DNA of 64,000 nt from Jejuia sp047345485 (GCF_047345485.1 NZ_JBLFEN010000009.1:57470-121469), one strand, 5' to 3'. Positions 16,371 through 24,630 are shown, numbered from the stretch's first letter. Translations and numbers: made by a program. Notes: a model not told the origin generated them from the letters alone.

Positions 16371-16393
16371 TCGGCAAGAATTCGGCAAAATAT
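16371..16393. promoter_or_regulatory. Left paired CGGCAA sites (probable integrase arm sites)
   Basis: Two TCGGCAA motifs 11 bp apart lie just before the integrase start. The 23-bp block matches 24652-24674 at 21 positions in the same orientation. Such arm sites bind the recombinase N-terminal domain in related systems; that role is inferred. Confidence 0.5.
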
Positions 16394-16400
16394 TTCATTA

Positions 16401-17681
16401 GTGAACGTAAAATACTTCATAGTTAAAGGTAAAAAAAAATATTTAAGTGTTTACGTGCGCTTCTGGGATAGTAATAGAATAGATCAAAAAACTAGAACGG
16501 GAATTAGTGTTGTTTTTGATAATTGGTCTCAAAAAAAGCAAAGAATTAAGGTTAAGGCAAATATTGACAATAAAGCGGATGAGCTTAACAGTAATTTAAT
16601 AAAGCTTGAAGACTTTATTATTAATAAATATAACTTAGACAATGCTAATAGACAAACTATAACAAAAACATGGCTTAAAGATGCTGTAATTGAGTTTTTT
16701 GGAAGAGTTCCTGAAAATGAAGAATACAAAGTTTATTTAGTATCATGGGTTGAAAAATTCATTAAAGAAGCACCAAAAAGATTATACAGGGGAAAACTTA
16801 TAAAACCTAGATCTGTTAAAAATTATCAATCGGCTTTAAATAAACTTATTGCTTTTGAAGCACACCAGGAGAAGCGATATCGGTTTGAAGATATTAATTT
16901 AAACTTTCATCAAGAATTTGTAACATATTGTAGAGATGTAGCTAAACTTAATGACAACTCTATTGGTTCAATTATATCTCGAATTAAAACGTTTTGTAGA
17001 GAAATTGAAATGGATGGTTATACTGTAAATCCGCAATTTAAGAGTAGTAACTTTAATGCACCTAAAAATGAAACTTACGATACTTACTTAAATGAAGATG
17101 AAATTAACATTATTTTTAACCATGATTTTAGTGATAATGAAAGACTTGATAATGTTCGAGATTTATTTATAATAGGATTAAGAACAGGATTACGTGTTTC
17201 TGACTTTTTAAGAATTAATACAGATAATATTTTAGATAATAATGTTTTCAATATTACTACTACAAAAACACGACAAAACTTAACAATACCCATACACCCA
17301 CAATTTCAAAGTGTTTTAGATAAAAGAAATGGACGTTTTCCTAATAGGATATCAGATCAAAAATTTAATAAATACATAAAAGATGTATGTGAAGCTGTTG
17401 GAATAAATAAGCCAACTTTTGGGTCAATAATGAATCCAGAAACTAAGCGAAAAGAAGCTAAAATTTATCCAAAACATAAATTGATCTCAAGCCATTGTTG
17501 TAGGCGAAGTTTCTCTAGCAATCTTTATAAAGCTGGGTTTGAAATTCCTGTAATTATGAAAGCTACAGGGCATAAATCCGAAGCGCAATTCATAAGGTAT
17601 ATAAAATTATCTCAAGATGAGCATATAGAAAAATTGAGTGAATATTGGGGAAAAACAGAAAAAAACAGAAAAGCAGTATGA
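16401..17681 (+). CDS. int: Tyrosine recombinase (integrase) of the tRNA-Leu element
   Basis: 426 residues from a GTG start. It has an N-terminal arm-binding part (about 1-100), a SAM-like core-binding domain (about 110-215) and a C-terminal catalytic domain. Visible catalytic residues: the arginine in GLRTGLRVSDFL, the lysine in TTTKTRQN, the HxxR in HCCRRSFSSNLY, GHKSEAQFIRYIK with the histidine and the nucleophilic tyrosine. It belongs to the Bacteroidota phage_int_SAM_5-type integrases. It lies 170 bp inside the left end and overlaps the next gene by ATGA, so the two are co-translated. Confidence 0.93.
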   Translation: MNVKYFIVKGKKKYLSVYVRFWDSNRIDQKTRTGISVVFDNWSQKKQRIKVKANIDNKADELNSNLIKLEDFIINKYNLDNANRQTITKTWLKDAVIEFFGRVPENEEYKVYLVSWVEKFIKEAPKRLYRGKLIKPRSVKNYQSALNKLIAFEAHQEKRYRFEDINLNFHQEFVTYCRDVAKLNDNSIGSIISRIKTFCREIEMDGYTVNPQFKSSNFNAPKNETYDTYLNEDEINIIFNHDFSDNERLDNVRDLFIIGLRTGLRVSDFLRINTDNILDNNVFNITTTKTRQNLTIPIHPQFQSVLDKRNGRFPNRISDQKFNKYIKDVCEAVGINKPTFGSIMNPETKRKEAKIYPKHKLISSHCCRRSFSSNLYKAGFEIPVIMKATGHKSEAQFIRYIKLSQDEHIEKLSEYWGKTEKNRKAV

Positions 17682-18688
17682 ATTTTGAATTTAAGTTTAA
17701 AGGAGTTTTAAAGGGGACCAGTTTTGATATGATAGATTCCAAAGCTATAAAGATGTTGGTCGATACTGGTGTTTATTATGAGTGTAGTGATTTTAATAAG
17801 TGTTTTTATACTAATGAAAATGACTTTAAAATAGGAAAAGATTTTGCTTACGATGGCAAAAATTATTCTATTAGCGATGATGTTCTTTATGAGATATATA
17901 AATTAATGGAGTTTGAATGTGAATTTATTTGTGATTTCTATGAAGAAAAAAAAATAATTGATGTTAGATTAGTACAATTTTTTAGAGATAAACAAAAGAT
18001 TGAATTTCTTGAAGATTTATATGAACAAACTTTAGCTATAATTGAAACGGATTTCAGCTATTTAAGCTACATAGGGGAGGATAGTAAATATACTTGGCAA
18101 GAATATGTTTTTGAATATATTAGATTGGAGCATGCATTAATAGAAAAACACTTAAATAACGAATTTTATGAGTTTTATGATGACAATAAATTATTTTCAA
18201 TTAAATCTAAATCATTATTTTATAAAATCATGCCCAATTTATACGAACTCATTCAACTTCAAAATCATACCCCTATTATCCGTAATAATGATTCTAGGAA
18301 ATTTGAAATTGTTTTAAAATGGCACAAATTTAAAGAAGTTAAAGAAATTTCTAGTTATTGTTTGAATCGAATAGAAGCATTAGGAAAAGAAACAACTTGT
18401 AGTAAAACTAATCAAAACACACTTTCAAATAGGAATAAGAAAAAGTTGCGGTTTACTACAATAAAACAAGTGGCGTTGTTTGAAGACTTAATGAAAATTG
18501 AAAGTGGAAAATGGGATAATCTTTCCGCAACAAAAAAAGGAGAGGTTTTAGAACCGTTATTTGATAAAAATGCCGATAATATTAAAACTCATTACTTGTC
18601 TTTTGAGAAGACTCCTTCAGAACATATAAAGTTAAGCCAAAAATCTGTTAGAGACTTTTTGAATTCCAAATTTAATGTAGCGGGGTAG
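17678..18688 (+). CDS. Element protein of unknown function, 336 aa
   Basis: The start at 17678 (ATGA overlap with the integrase stop) is preferred over an upstream in-frame ATG at 17645 that would overlap the integrase by 37 bp. The product is soluble and rich in Phe, Tyr, Lys and acidic residues, mainly helical, with a basic region (SNRNKKKLRFTTIKQ) before a C-terminal helical part. I do not recognise a family; its place between the integrase and the HTH gene suggests a role in excision or regulation, as for RteC-like proteins of other Bacteroidota elements, but that is a guess. Confidence 0.65.
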   Translation: MNFEFKFKGVLKGTSFDMIDSKAIKMLVDTGVYYECSDFNKCFYTNENDFKIGKDFAYDGKNYSISDDVLYEIYKLMEFECEFICDFYEEKKIIDVRLVQFFRDKQKIEFLEDLYEQTLAIIETDFSYLSYIGEDSKYTWQEYVFEYIRLEHALIEKHLNNEFYEFYDDNKLFSIKSKSLFYKIMPNLYELIQLQNHTPIIRNNDSRKFEIVLKWHKFKEVKEISSYCLNRIEALGKETTCSKTNQNTLSNRNKKKLRFTTIKQVALFEDLMKIESGKWDNLSATKKGEVLEPLFDKNADNIKTHYLSFEKTPSEHIKLSQKSVRDFLNSKFNVAG

Positions 18689-18731
18689 TCTGTGGGGTTA
18701 CCCTAACGCATTAAACACTCAAAACACCATT

Positions 18732-18739
18732 TAAGTTTG
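18732..18739 (+). promoter_or_regulatory. Bacteroidota -7 element for the HTH gene
   Basis: TAAGTTTG fits TAnnTTTG and lies 26 bp before the ATG at 18766. Confidence 0.5.
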
Positions 18740-18762
18740 CTTGTATAAAATAAAAATACAAG
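18740..18762. promoter_or_regulatory. Inverted repeat at the HTH gene start site (candidate operator)
   Basis: CTTGTAT (18740-18746) and ATACAAG (18756-18762) form a perfect 7-bp inverted repeat directly after the -7 element, covering the expected transcription start. Autoregulation by the adjacent HTH protein is inferred. Confidence 0.35.
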
Positions 18763-18765
18763 GCA

Positions 18766-19059
18766 ATGGCAAAACAAATTCTTCAAATTGAAAACGAGGA
18801 GTCGAAAGAATACCTCGATAAAATAGAAAACAGATTTAAGTCAGTTTTACATAAATTTTATAAAGAATTAGGTGGTAGGAATGCTGATCGTGAAATTCTA
18901 CTAACTAGAGAAGAAACGGCAAAACTACTTTCAATATCCTTGCCAACCTTATGGAAATACACAAAAGATGACGTAATACCAGCTTATCGTATTGGGTCTA
19001 AAGTGAGGTACAAGAAAAGTGAAATACTACTCGCTTTAAAAAAGATGAATCAATTTTAA
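18766..19059 (+). CDS. Excisionase-like helix-turn-helix protein
   Basis: 97 residues. The C-terminal half is an HTH_17/excisionase-type domain: LTREETAKLLSISLPTLWKY, then PAYRIGSKVRYKKSEILLAL. These small winged-helix proteins act as excisionases (Xis) or as regulators of element genes. The N-terminal 45 residues are helical and charged. It has its own promoter and a likely operator. A stable hairpin follows. Confidence 0.85.
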   Translation: MAKQILQIENEESKEYLDKIENRFKSVLHKFYKELGGRNADREILLTREETAKLLSISLPTLWKYTKDDVIPAYRIGSKVRYKKSEILLALKKMNQF

Positions 19060-19067
19060 AAAAAACA

Positions 19068-19097
19068 ACCCCACCACATTACCACATGTGGTGGGGT
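19068..19097. terminator. 12-bp perfect hairpin after the HTH gene
   Basis: ACCCCACCACAT (19068-19079) and ATGTGGTGGGGT (19086-19097) form a perfect stem with a 6-nt loop. The following T tract is short, so it is either a terminator/attenuator or a protein-binding site related to the GTGGTGTG hairpins further on. Confidence 0.5.
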
Positions 19098-19132
19098 TTA
19101 ATATTATTTATAGCACCATAAGCAATAAACAG

Positions 19133-20464
19133 ATGCAAGATACTAAAAAACTACAAGATTCAATAAGCAGTAATATTATTGATGGGTTAGATAAAGATTA
19201 TAGAAATAAAAAAAATCCTTTTCCAATTGATGTTTTTCCTTTAGTGATAAGGGAGTTTATTCAAGAAATATCAAGAACATTAGATTTAAATAAAGATTTT
19301 CTTTGCGGTTCTGCATTAGTTGCGCTAAGTACCGCTATAGGGAATCTGTTTACTTTAAAAATAAAGGAAGGCTATAATCAGAAATGTATTCTTTGGCTTG
19401 TTATAATTGGTAGTGCTGGTGATGGAAAAAGTCCCTCAATGAAACTACCTATGAAACCACTTAGAAATTTTGAATCTAAAGAATATGATAAATATATTCT
19501 TGCTCTAAAGCAATGGGAATCAATTCCCGAAAACCCGGACCCAAAACCAGAATTTAAAACTAGAATATTAGAAGATTTAACATTTGAAACTATAGGTAAA
19601 GAACATAAGAAAAATAAAAATGGATTATGTATTTATTCGGATGAGATTTTAAGTTGGTTAAATGGTTTTGGTAGATATAGCGGTTCTTCTGAAGAAAACA
19701 ATTATTTAAGTTTATGGAATGGTTGGGAATTAAAAATTAATAGGAAAACTAATGGTAATAATGTTTTTATTAAACACTCTTTTTTAAATGTTATTGGGGG
19801 TACACAAAGAGCGAGATTAAAAGAGTTATTCAAAGGAGATAGAAAGAATAGCGGTTTTTTGGATAGAATATTGTTTTGTTATCCTGAAGATGTTTTACCA
19901 ATTAAACTTAACAAAAAAAAGGCAAACCCCATAGTCTTTTCAAATTATGAAGCTTTATTTAAGAGAATTTTTGAGTTATATAATGATGATAAATTTCTAA
20001 CAGAAATTGAATATACAAACGAAGCATTTGATAGAGCTTGTGATTGGGAAAACGAAATAACTCAAAAATATTTGAATGATGAGGAAGCATTAATTTCTAT
20101 GGCCAGTAAGTTAAAATCCTATTGCCACAGAATAGCTTTGCTTATTGAAGTAGTGGATAATATTTCTTTAGATAAAAATATAAGAAGCGTTTCAATTTCT
20201 AGCCTAGAAAAGTCTATACTTCTTATTGAATATTTTGAAAGAACAGCTATAAAAGTTAAAGAAAAAGGAGATTCGCCACTAGAGGGAATCGGTACGAACC
20301 AAAAAAAACTATTTCAAAAACTACCTAGTAAGTTCAAAACTCAAGACGCAATAGAAATAGGTACAAGTCTTAAAATAAGTGATTCCACTATTAAAAGAGC
20401 TATTAAGAATGAAAAACTATATACTAAAGCTGGTCATGGGAATTACATTAAAAAAGATTTTTAG
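19133..20464 (+). CDS. DUF3987 (YfjI-like) P-loop ATPase, probable replication protein
   Basis: 443 residues from the ATG at 19133. An upstream GTG at 19088 lies inside the hairpin at 19068-19097 and is unlikely. The N-terminal part (DVFPLVIREFIQEISRTLDL, GSALVALSTAIGNLF) is typical of DUF3987; the P-loop is GSAGDGKSPS. The C-terminus ends in a small HTH-like region (KISDSTIKRAIKNEKL). DUF3987 proteins pair with primase-like proteins in Bacteroidota mobile elements and are thought to be helicase-like. The partner here is at 20694. Confidence 0.8.
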   Translation: MQDTKKLQDSISSNIIDGLDKDYRNKKNPFPIDVFPLVIREFIQEISRTLDLNKDFLCGSALVALSTAIGNLFTLKIKEGYNQKCILWLVIIGSAGDGKSPSMKLPMKPLRNFESKEYDKYILALKQWESIPENPDPKPEFKTRILEDLTFETIGKEHKKNKNGLCIYSDEILSWLNGFGRYSGSSEENNYLSLWNGWELKINRKTNGNNVFIKHSFLNVIGGTQRARLKELFKGDRKNSGFLDRILFCYPEDVLPIKLNKKKANPIVFSNYEALFKRIFELYNDDKFLTEIEYTNEAFDRACDWENEITQKYLNDEEALISMASKLKSYCHRIALLIEVVDNISLDKNIRSVSISSLEKSILLIEYFERTAIKVKEKGDSPLEGIGTNQKKLFQKLPSKFKTQDAIEIGTSLKISDSTIKRAIKNEKLYTKAGHGNYIKKDF

Positions 20465-20693
20465 TATGAACTTTTTGAACTTTTAACACTTAAAAACCAT
20501 TTATGTAATGTTTACGGGGCTTGATTATGGAAAATAAAATGTCATAATTGGTTCAGTAGTGTCAAAAATTAATTCAGTAGAAAATAAAAAAATGACATTA
20601 TTGATATTATTAAGACATTATTAAAAATCAAGTTTCTCTACTGTTTTAAGGTGTTTTTAGTGTGTTTGTGTCATAAGTTCAAAAAAGTCATTT
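20465..20693. promoter_or_regulatory. Repeat-bearing gap before the primase-like gene
   Basis: Two TTCAGTAG direct repeats (20552-20559 and 20573-20580) are 21 bp apart, two helical turns. They lie inside a wider inverted repeat AATGTCAT (20538-20545) / ATGACATT (20592-20599). A regulator- or Rep-binding region is plausible. Confidence 0.35.
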
Positions 20694-21782
20694 ATGTCAA
20701 ATTATAGATTTACATTAGAAGCTACTTCAAAAAAATATGTTTGCCCAAACTGTAATAAAAAACGGTTTGTTCGATATGTTGACACGCAAGAGAATATCTA
20801 TGTGGGTGATAAAGTTGGTCGATGTGATAGAGAGTTTAATTGTGGGTATCACCTAACTCCAAAAGATTTTTATAAAAATAATGGAACTTTAGTGGGTCAT
20901 ACTAAATATTCTGGCGAAACAATTAAACCTAAAGTCAGGAAAATCAGTAGTCTTGAAAAATATTTAATTTCTAAACACGGCAATAGCTTCAAGAAAAATA
21001 ATTTCATTCAATCATTGAAAATGATTTTCAATGATGAACAAATTAAACAAATAATATCTAAATACCTTTTAGGAACTACATCAAACCCATGGCAGGGGTC
21101 AGTAATTTTTTGGCAAATTGACGATAAACAAAGGGTGCGTTCTGGGAAAATTATTAATTACAATAGGATTACTGGAAATAGAATTAAAAAGCCATATAAT
21201 CATGTGAGTTGGATTCATAAAACATTAAAAATTAAGGATTTTAATTTAGGGCAATGCTTATTCGGCTTACATTTAATAAATGAATTTCCAAACAAGCCAA
21301 TAGCGATTGTTGAAAGCGAGAAGTCTGCGTGTATAATGAGTGTTATTTACCCTAAATTTTTATGGCTATCGTGTGGTTCATTATCCAATATTAATATTCG
21401 CCTATTTGAACCCATAAGGTCAAAGGATATAGTTTTATATCCAGACTTATCTATAAAAAATAAAAGGAATCAAAATGCTTTTGATTTATGGGTAGATAAA
21501 GCCAATATATTATACTCTGAAGGTTTTAAAATAACCGTATCTAAATTTCTTTATAAAATTACTCCATATTCAGGTAAAGAAAACGGTTTTGATATAGCAG
21601 ATTATTTTATAAGTGAAATTAAAGAGGGTAAATTTTTATTACCTGAAAAAAATATAAAGGAAATGCCTGTTGTAAGGATGTTGACTAAAAATCAAAAAAT
21701 AATACAAAAGATGATATCAAAAAATCAAGCAGTTAAATTACTTATAAAAACCTTTGATCTTGACACTGATAATATCTTGTAG
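20694..21782 (+). CDS. Zinc-finger / Toprim primase-like protein (DUF6371 type)
   Basis: 362 residues. The N-terminus has a zinc-ribbon pattern, CPNCNKKR...GRCDREFNCGYH, as in P4-type and CHC2 primases. The middle has a Toprim-like core: AIVESEKSACIM with the catalytic glutamate and IVLYPDLSI with the acidic strand. This is the common partner of DUF3987 proteins in Flavobacteriia elements (DUF6371-like). Likely job: priming or initiating replication of the excised circle, in the cytoplasm. The Toprim DxD is only partly present (PDLS), so enzyme activity is uncertain. Confidence 0.75.
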   Translation: MSNYRFTLEATSKKYVCPNCNKKRFVRYVDTQENIYVGDKVGRCDREFNCGYHLTPKDFYKNNGTLVGHTKYSGETIKPKVRKISSLEKYLISKHGNSFKKNNFIQSLKMIFNDEQIKQIISKYLLGTTSNPWQGSVIFWQIDDKQRVRSGKIINYNRITGNRIKKPYNHVSWIHKTLKIKDFNLGQCLFGLHLINEFPNKPIAIVESEKSACIMSVIYPKFLWLSCGSLSNINIRLFEPIRSKDIVLYPDLSIKNKRNQNAFDLWVDKANILYSEGFKITVSKFLYKITPYSGKENGFDIADYFISEIKEGKFLLPEKNIKEMPVVRMLTKNQKIIQKMISKNQAVKLLIKTFDLDTDNIL

Positions 21783-21787
21783 TTTGT

Positions 21788-21904
21788 ATGATATTAATAC
21801 TAAAAAGACAATTTAGCGTACCGGTTGAAAAATCAGAGCCGTTAAAGCGTGCTAAATTGCCTTCTAGTTCAAAAGAACAAAACAAAAGTACAAAAAACAC
21901 CTAA
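21788..21904 (+). CDS. Possible small basic protein, 38 aa
   Basis: ATG at 21788, six bases after the primase-like stop codon, opens a 38-codon frame. The product has many lysines and serines (LKRAKLPSSSKEQNK). It could be a small element-encoded protein co-transcribed with the primase, or chance. Confidence 0.25.
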   Translation: MILILKRQFSVPVEKSEPLKRAKLPSSSKEQNKSTKNT

Positions 21905-22040
21905 GAGTTTGTTGTGTGGTGTGTAAGAAAGTCGGTAAAATCTCGTTCTTAGTAAAAATACACCACCAAAAAGGTGTGGTGTTCTGGGTAAACATTCAAT
22001 ATAATACCTAAAACCAAAGTAATACAGTATTTATGACTAA

Positions 22041-22071
22041 ACCACACACCACATATTTAATGGTGTGTGGT
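22041..22071. repeat. Perfect 11-bp inverted repeat in the origin-like region
   Basis: ACCACACACCA, 9-nt loop, TGGTGTGTGGT. It is the strongest of the GTGTGGTGTG-type hairpins of the element. Confidence 0.6.
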
Positions 22072-22224
22072 ATGTATTTTATTAGTATTTCATAATAAAT
22101 AGCAAAAAGATATTTCAAAACACACCACACAAACCAAAAAAATTAAACCCTTTTTAAGTATTAAAATACCTACAAATAATAATCATAAACTATTATAAAT
22201 TAGATTATTATAGAATTAATTTAT

Positions 22225-22232
22225 TATCTTTG
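22225..22232 (+). promoter_or_regulatory. Bacteroidota -7 element for the membrane-protein trio
   Basis: TATCTTTG fits TAnnTTTG. It overlaps the in-frame TTG at 22230, so translation must begin downstream, at the ATG at 22272. Confidence 0.5.
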
Positions 22233-22271
22233 AATAACCTTCTCAATTACCACTTTCAAAAAATATTTATT

Positions 22272-22718
22272 ATGAATAATCAAGCAAATGGTCGTGGCCA
22301 TAATATTTATCAGTTGGGGTTTTTCATTCCTCCAGTATATAACGGATTACATACCTACGTTGGAAAGGTAATGGATGCAAGTACTAATAAGCCATTATCG
22401 GCAGCTCATGTATATTATATAAAAAATGGTGATGAAATGGGTGTAATTACCAATCAAAAAGGAGAATTTACACTACTGGCAGAACCTAACGATTTAGTAA
22501 TAATATCATTTTTGGGGTTTGAAACAATTGAAGCTAGAGCTTCAGAACTAAATCAAATTGAATATATGCAACCAAAATATGAACAGCTTAATGAAGTAAA
22601 TATTACCAATAAAAAAGGAGATCCTAAAAACAATACCATACTTTATTTAGGTCTTGGTGTGTTGGGAATTGTTCTTGGTTATTCATTGGTCGATAGTAAA
22701 AACAATAAATCGGTTTAG
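22272..22718 (+). CDS. Membrane protein with carboxypeptidase-regulatory-like domain
   Basis: 148 residues from the ATG at 22272. After about 28 residues comes a beta-sandwich of the CarboxypepD_reg-like type (GKVMDASTNKPLSAAHVYYI...GEFTLLAEPNDLVIISFLGF). A single C-terminal membrane helix (TILYLGLGVLGIVLGYSLV) ends the protein, with no N-terminal signal peptide, so it looks like a tail-anchored protein. The membrane helix resembles that of the next gene (YVVLGVVGLVLGYK), suggesting the two proteins work together at a membrane or in a membrane-containing particle. First of three tightly packed genes. Confidence 0.65.
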   Translation: MNNQANGRGHNIYQLGFFIPPVYNGLHTYVGKVMDASTNKPLSAAHVYYIKNGDEMGVITNQKGEFTLLAEPNDLVIISFLGFETIEARASELNQIEYMQPKYEQLNEVNITNKKGDPKNNTILYLGLGVLGIVLGYSLVDSKNNKSV

Positions 22719-22720
22719 TT

Positions 22721-23317
22721 ATGGAATCAAAAGCAGTTACTCTAATCAAGAACACTAAAAATAAAGATTTAGTGGGAAAAGCTAAAAACACCATCAAAAA
22801 AACTGGTGAGTACGTAGAAAGCAATCCTAAGCAAACACTATATGTGGTTTTGGGTGTTGTAGGCTTGGTGTTGGGGTACAAAATATATAAAAGCGCATCA
22901 AAAGGTATTGATAGAGTTTTTAATGGAGATAGTGATATTGATAACCAAGTAGATGATGTTGGCGGTAATACAAGTAATGCAACAATAAGCAATCAAGCTG
23001 CAAATAATTATGCTCAACAGCTCTTAGATGCAATGAACGTTAAAAGACCTATTTACGGCACAGATACTGATACCATTGATTTGGTTTTTGATAGGCTAAT
23101 GAATGGGGATGATTATATGAAGGTGTATCTGGCTTTTGGTAAAAAGGATTACAATGGTTACAATTCACCACCTGAAGGTTTCTGGAGTAACTTTGATAGT
23201 TATGAAAAGAGAGATTTAAACTATTGGCTTCAAAGTGAACTTTCAAGTTTTTTTGAACCAACGTTATACAACAAAGTTAGAACACGCGTAGAAAGTACAG
23301 GAGTGTTCGTTTTTTAA
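22721..23317 (+). CDS. Single-pass membrane protein of unknown function, 198 aa
   Basis: 198 residues. A short basic N-terminal region (KNTKNKDLVGKAKNTIKKTG) is followed by one membrane helix (about 39-55, VVLGVVGLVLGYKIYKS) and a soluble C-terminal domain with DTIDLVFDRLMNGDDYMKVY and a PPEGFWSNFDSY stretch. It starts 2 bp after the previous gene, and its stop overlaps the next start (TAATG). I recognise no family. The glycine-rich membrane helix is like that of its neighbour. Confidence 0.6.
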   Translation: MESKAVTLIKNTKNKDLVGKAKNTIKKTGEYVESNPKQTLYVVLGVVGLVLGYKIYKSASKGIDRVFNGDSDIDNQVDDVGGNTSNATISNQAANNYAQQLLDAMNVKRPIYGTDTDTIDLVFDRLMNGDDYMKVYLAFGKKDYNGYNSPPEGFWSNFDSYEKRDLNYWLQSELSSFFEPTLYNKVRTRVESTGVFVF

Positions 23318-24084
23318 TGACTATGGTTTTAGAATCCAAACATAAAATGCATTTGAATAGCCAACGTTTCTTTAATAAAGAAATCTTTGAAGAAATGAAC
23401 TCAAGGAGTCAACGGACAGTTAGGTATTCACCTCTTTATGAGTCTTTAATGCATCCAAATAATTGTGAGGTGGTAAAAGTTATCTCTCATCAGCACCCTG
23501 GTTATGCTTCGAAACATGAATTACATAAATGGATCAAAGAAAACTCTAGTCAAACACATCACCTGTCTAAGTGCTTAAAAGGTAATACATTACTAGAAAC
23601 AGTTGACAGTATCCAACAATTCTTATATAATCATATTAGTTATTACACAGATCCAGATAATTATGTGATGAAAAGTCCAGAGTGTATATGGGCAAGTAAA
23701 AAAGCGGATTGTATGGGCTTCACAACTTTTGCAAGCTCTATTTTATTAAATTTAGGTATTAAACATTATTTAAGGTCTGTCATTACTCAGGACAAATATC
23801 CACACATTTATGTAGTAATACCTAAAGAGCAACATAAAGGATATCTGAGCAAAAAAGCAAAATTGAAGAAAGACTATTATATCATCGAAGGAACAACGAA
23901 AACTAATGAAAAGGAATATTATGATCGGGTAATACACGATCTATTTATGGATGGTAGTTTAACACATCAACCAGACATTCCTTCAATGGAGGAGATGTAT
24001 GGTATCGGAAAAAATTCGAACAAAAAAATAGTTCTTTACGGTCTACTTTTGTTAGGTACAGCAATTTTAATGAAAAAAATATAA
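23317..24084 (+). CDS. Transglutaminase-like cysteine protease-fold protein
   Basis: 255 residues. The core reads DCMGFTTFASSILLNLGI, then PHIYVVIP about 40 residues later and DYYIIEGT; this Cys-His order is that of transglutaminase-like (papain-fold) proteases. Preceding VDSIQQFLYNHISYYTD is the usual helix. A C-terminal hydrophobic helix (IVLYGLLLLGTAILM) may anchor it. It overlaps the previous stop by one base. Possible roles: peptidase acting on the partner membrane proteins, or peptidoglycan processing; neither is shown. Confidence 0.7.
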   Translation: MTMVLESKHKMHLNSQRFFNKEIFEEMNSRSQRTVRYSPLYESLMHPNNCEVVKVISHQHPGYASKHELHKWIKENSSQTHHLSKCLKGNTLLETVDSIQQFLYNHISYYTDPDNYVMKSPECIWASKKADCMGFTTFASSILLNLGIKHYLRSVITQDKYPHIYVVIPKEQHKGYLSKKAKLKKDYYIIEGTTKTNEKEYYDRVIHDLFMDGSLTHQPDIPSMEEMYGIGKNSNKKIVLYGLLLLGTAILMKKI

Positions 24085-24247
24085 AAATTAACTCCTACGT
24101 CATTTAAACAACTCATCTATTTTAAACCCTTCTAACGAAAGTTTGTAAAACTTATTAATTTTTAATCATTAATTATATGTACTGATTTTAGCAAATTATC
24201 CTCTCCAATTTTAATATTGGAATGATTAACAATACTAAAACATAAAT

Positions 24248-24272
24248 ACACCACAATTTATGTGTGTGGTGT
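24248..24272. repeat. GTGTGGTGTG-type hairpin near the right end of the element
   Basis: ACACCACA (24248-24255) and TGTGGTGT (24265-24272) form a perfect 8-bp stem, related to hairpins at 21960-22071. It lies between convergent genes. The rest of the 24085-24291 gap shows nothing else. Confidence 0.5.
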
Positions 24273-24291
24273 GTTTTAAAATAGTATTCAC

Positions 24292-24630
24292 TTATCCGTT
24301 TATTATAGAATTGACTGATTTAATTATTACATCTTCAGATTTTTGTATTTCGAAATGGTGAGTTATACTCAATATAATTTCATTTCGCAATTCATTCAAC
24401 TTCTTTAAGTAAACGTCAGGGTTAAGTATTATTTGTTTAGAAATAAGTAGATCTAATCTTCTACTGTAGTGATTTGTAAATTCTGGATTTTTTTTATTAT
24501 CAAAAAGTTTTTCTGCTTTAATTCTTTTCCTTTTTTCAATTCTAAGATAAAGTTCATCTCTTTCTAAATCTTTTTCAGATTGTATTAATTTCTCTTGTAG
24601 TCTTTTGTAACGTTGTTCTTTAGATTCCAT
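24292..24630 (-). CDS. Small coiled-coil protein of the element, 112 aa
   Basis: 112 residues, highly charged and helical; the first 55 residues look like a coiled coil (RYKRLQEKLIQSEKDLERD). No signal peptide or membrane segment. It is the last gene before the right end and runs toward the trio, opposite to the other element genes, just inside the paired CGGCAA sites. Function unknown; a DNA-binding or regulatory accessory protein is possible. Confidence 0.6.
   Translation of the reverse strand: MESKEQRYKRLQEKLIQSEKDLERDELYLRIEKRKRIKAEKLFDNKKNPEFTNHYSRRLDLLISKQIILNPDVYLKKLNELRNEIILSITHHFEIQKSEDVIIKSVNSIING

Larger units (their letters stand above)
21783..22229. other. Origin-like non-coding region with GTGTGGTGTG repeats and hairpins
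   Basis: 447 bp immediately after the primase-like gene. It contains TGTGTGGTGTGT (21913-21924), a hairpin ACACCAC / GTGGTGT (21960-21966, 21976-21982), a perfect 11-bp hairpin ACCACACACCA / TGGTGTGTGGT (22041-22051, 22061-22071) and ACACACCACACA at 22120-22131. A related hairpin lies at 24248-24272. The spacing and inverted pairs look like an origin or Rep-binding region. One small ORF (21788-21904) lies at its left. Confidence 0.5.

Noticed and set aside
19088..19132. GTG start for the DUF3987 gene
   Set aside because: It falls inside the 12-bp hairpin and adds non-conserved residues; the ATG at 19133 is better.
22230..22271. TTG start for the first membrane-protein gene of the trio
   Set aside because: The TTG is part of the TATCTTTG promoter element, so it would not be on the transcript.
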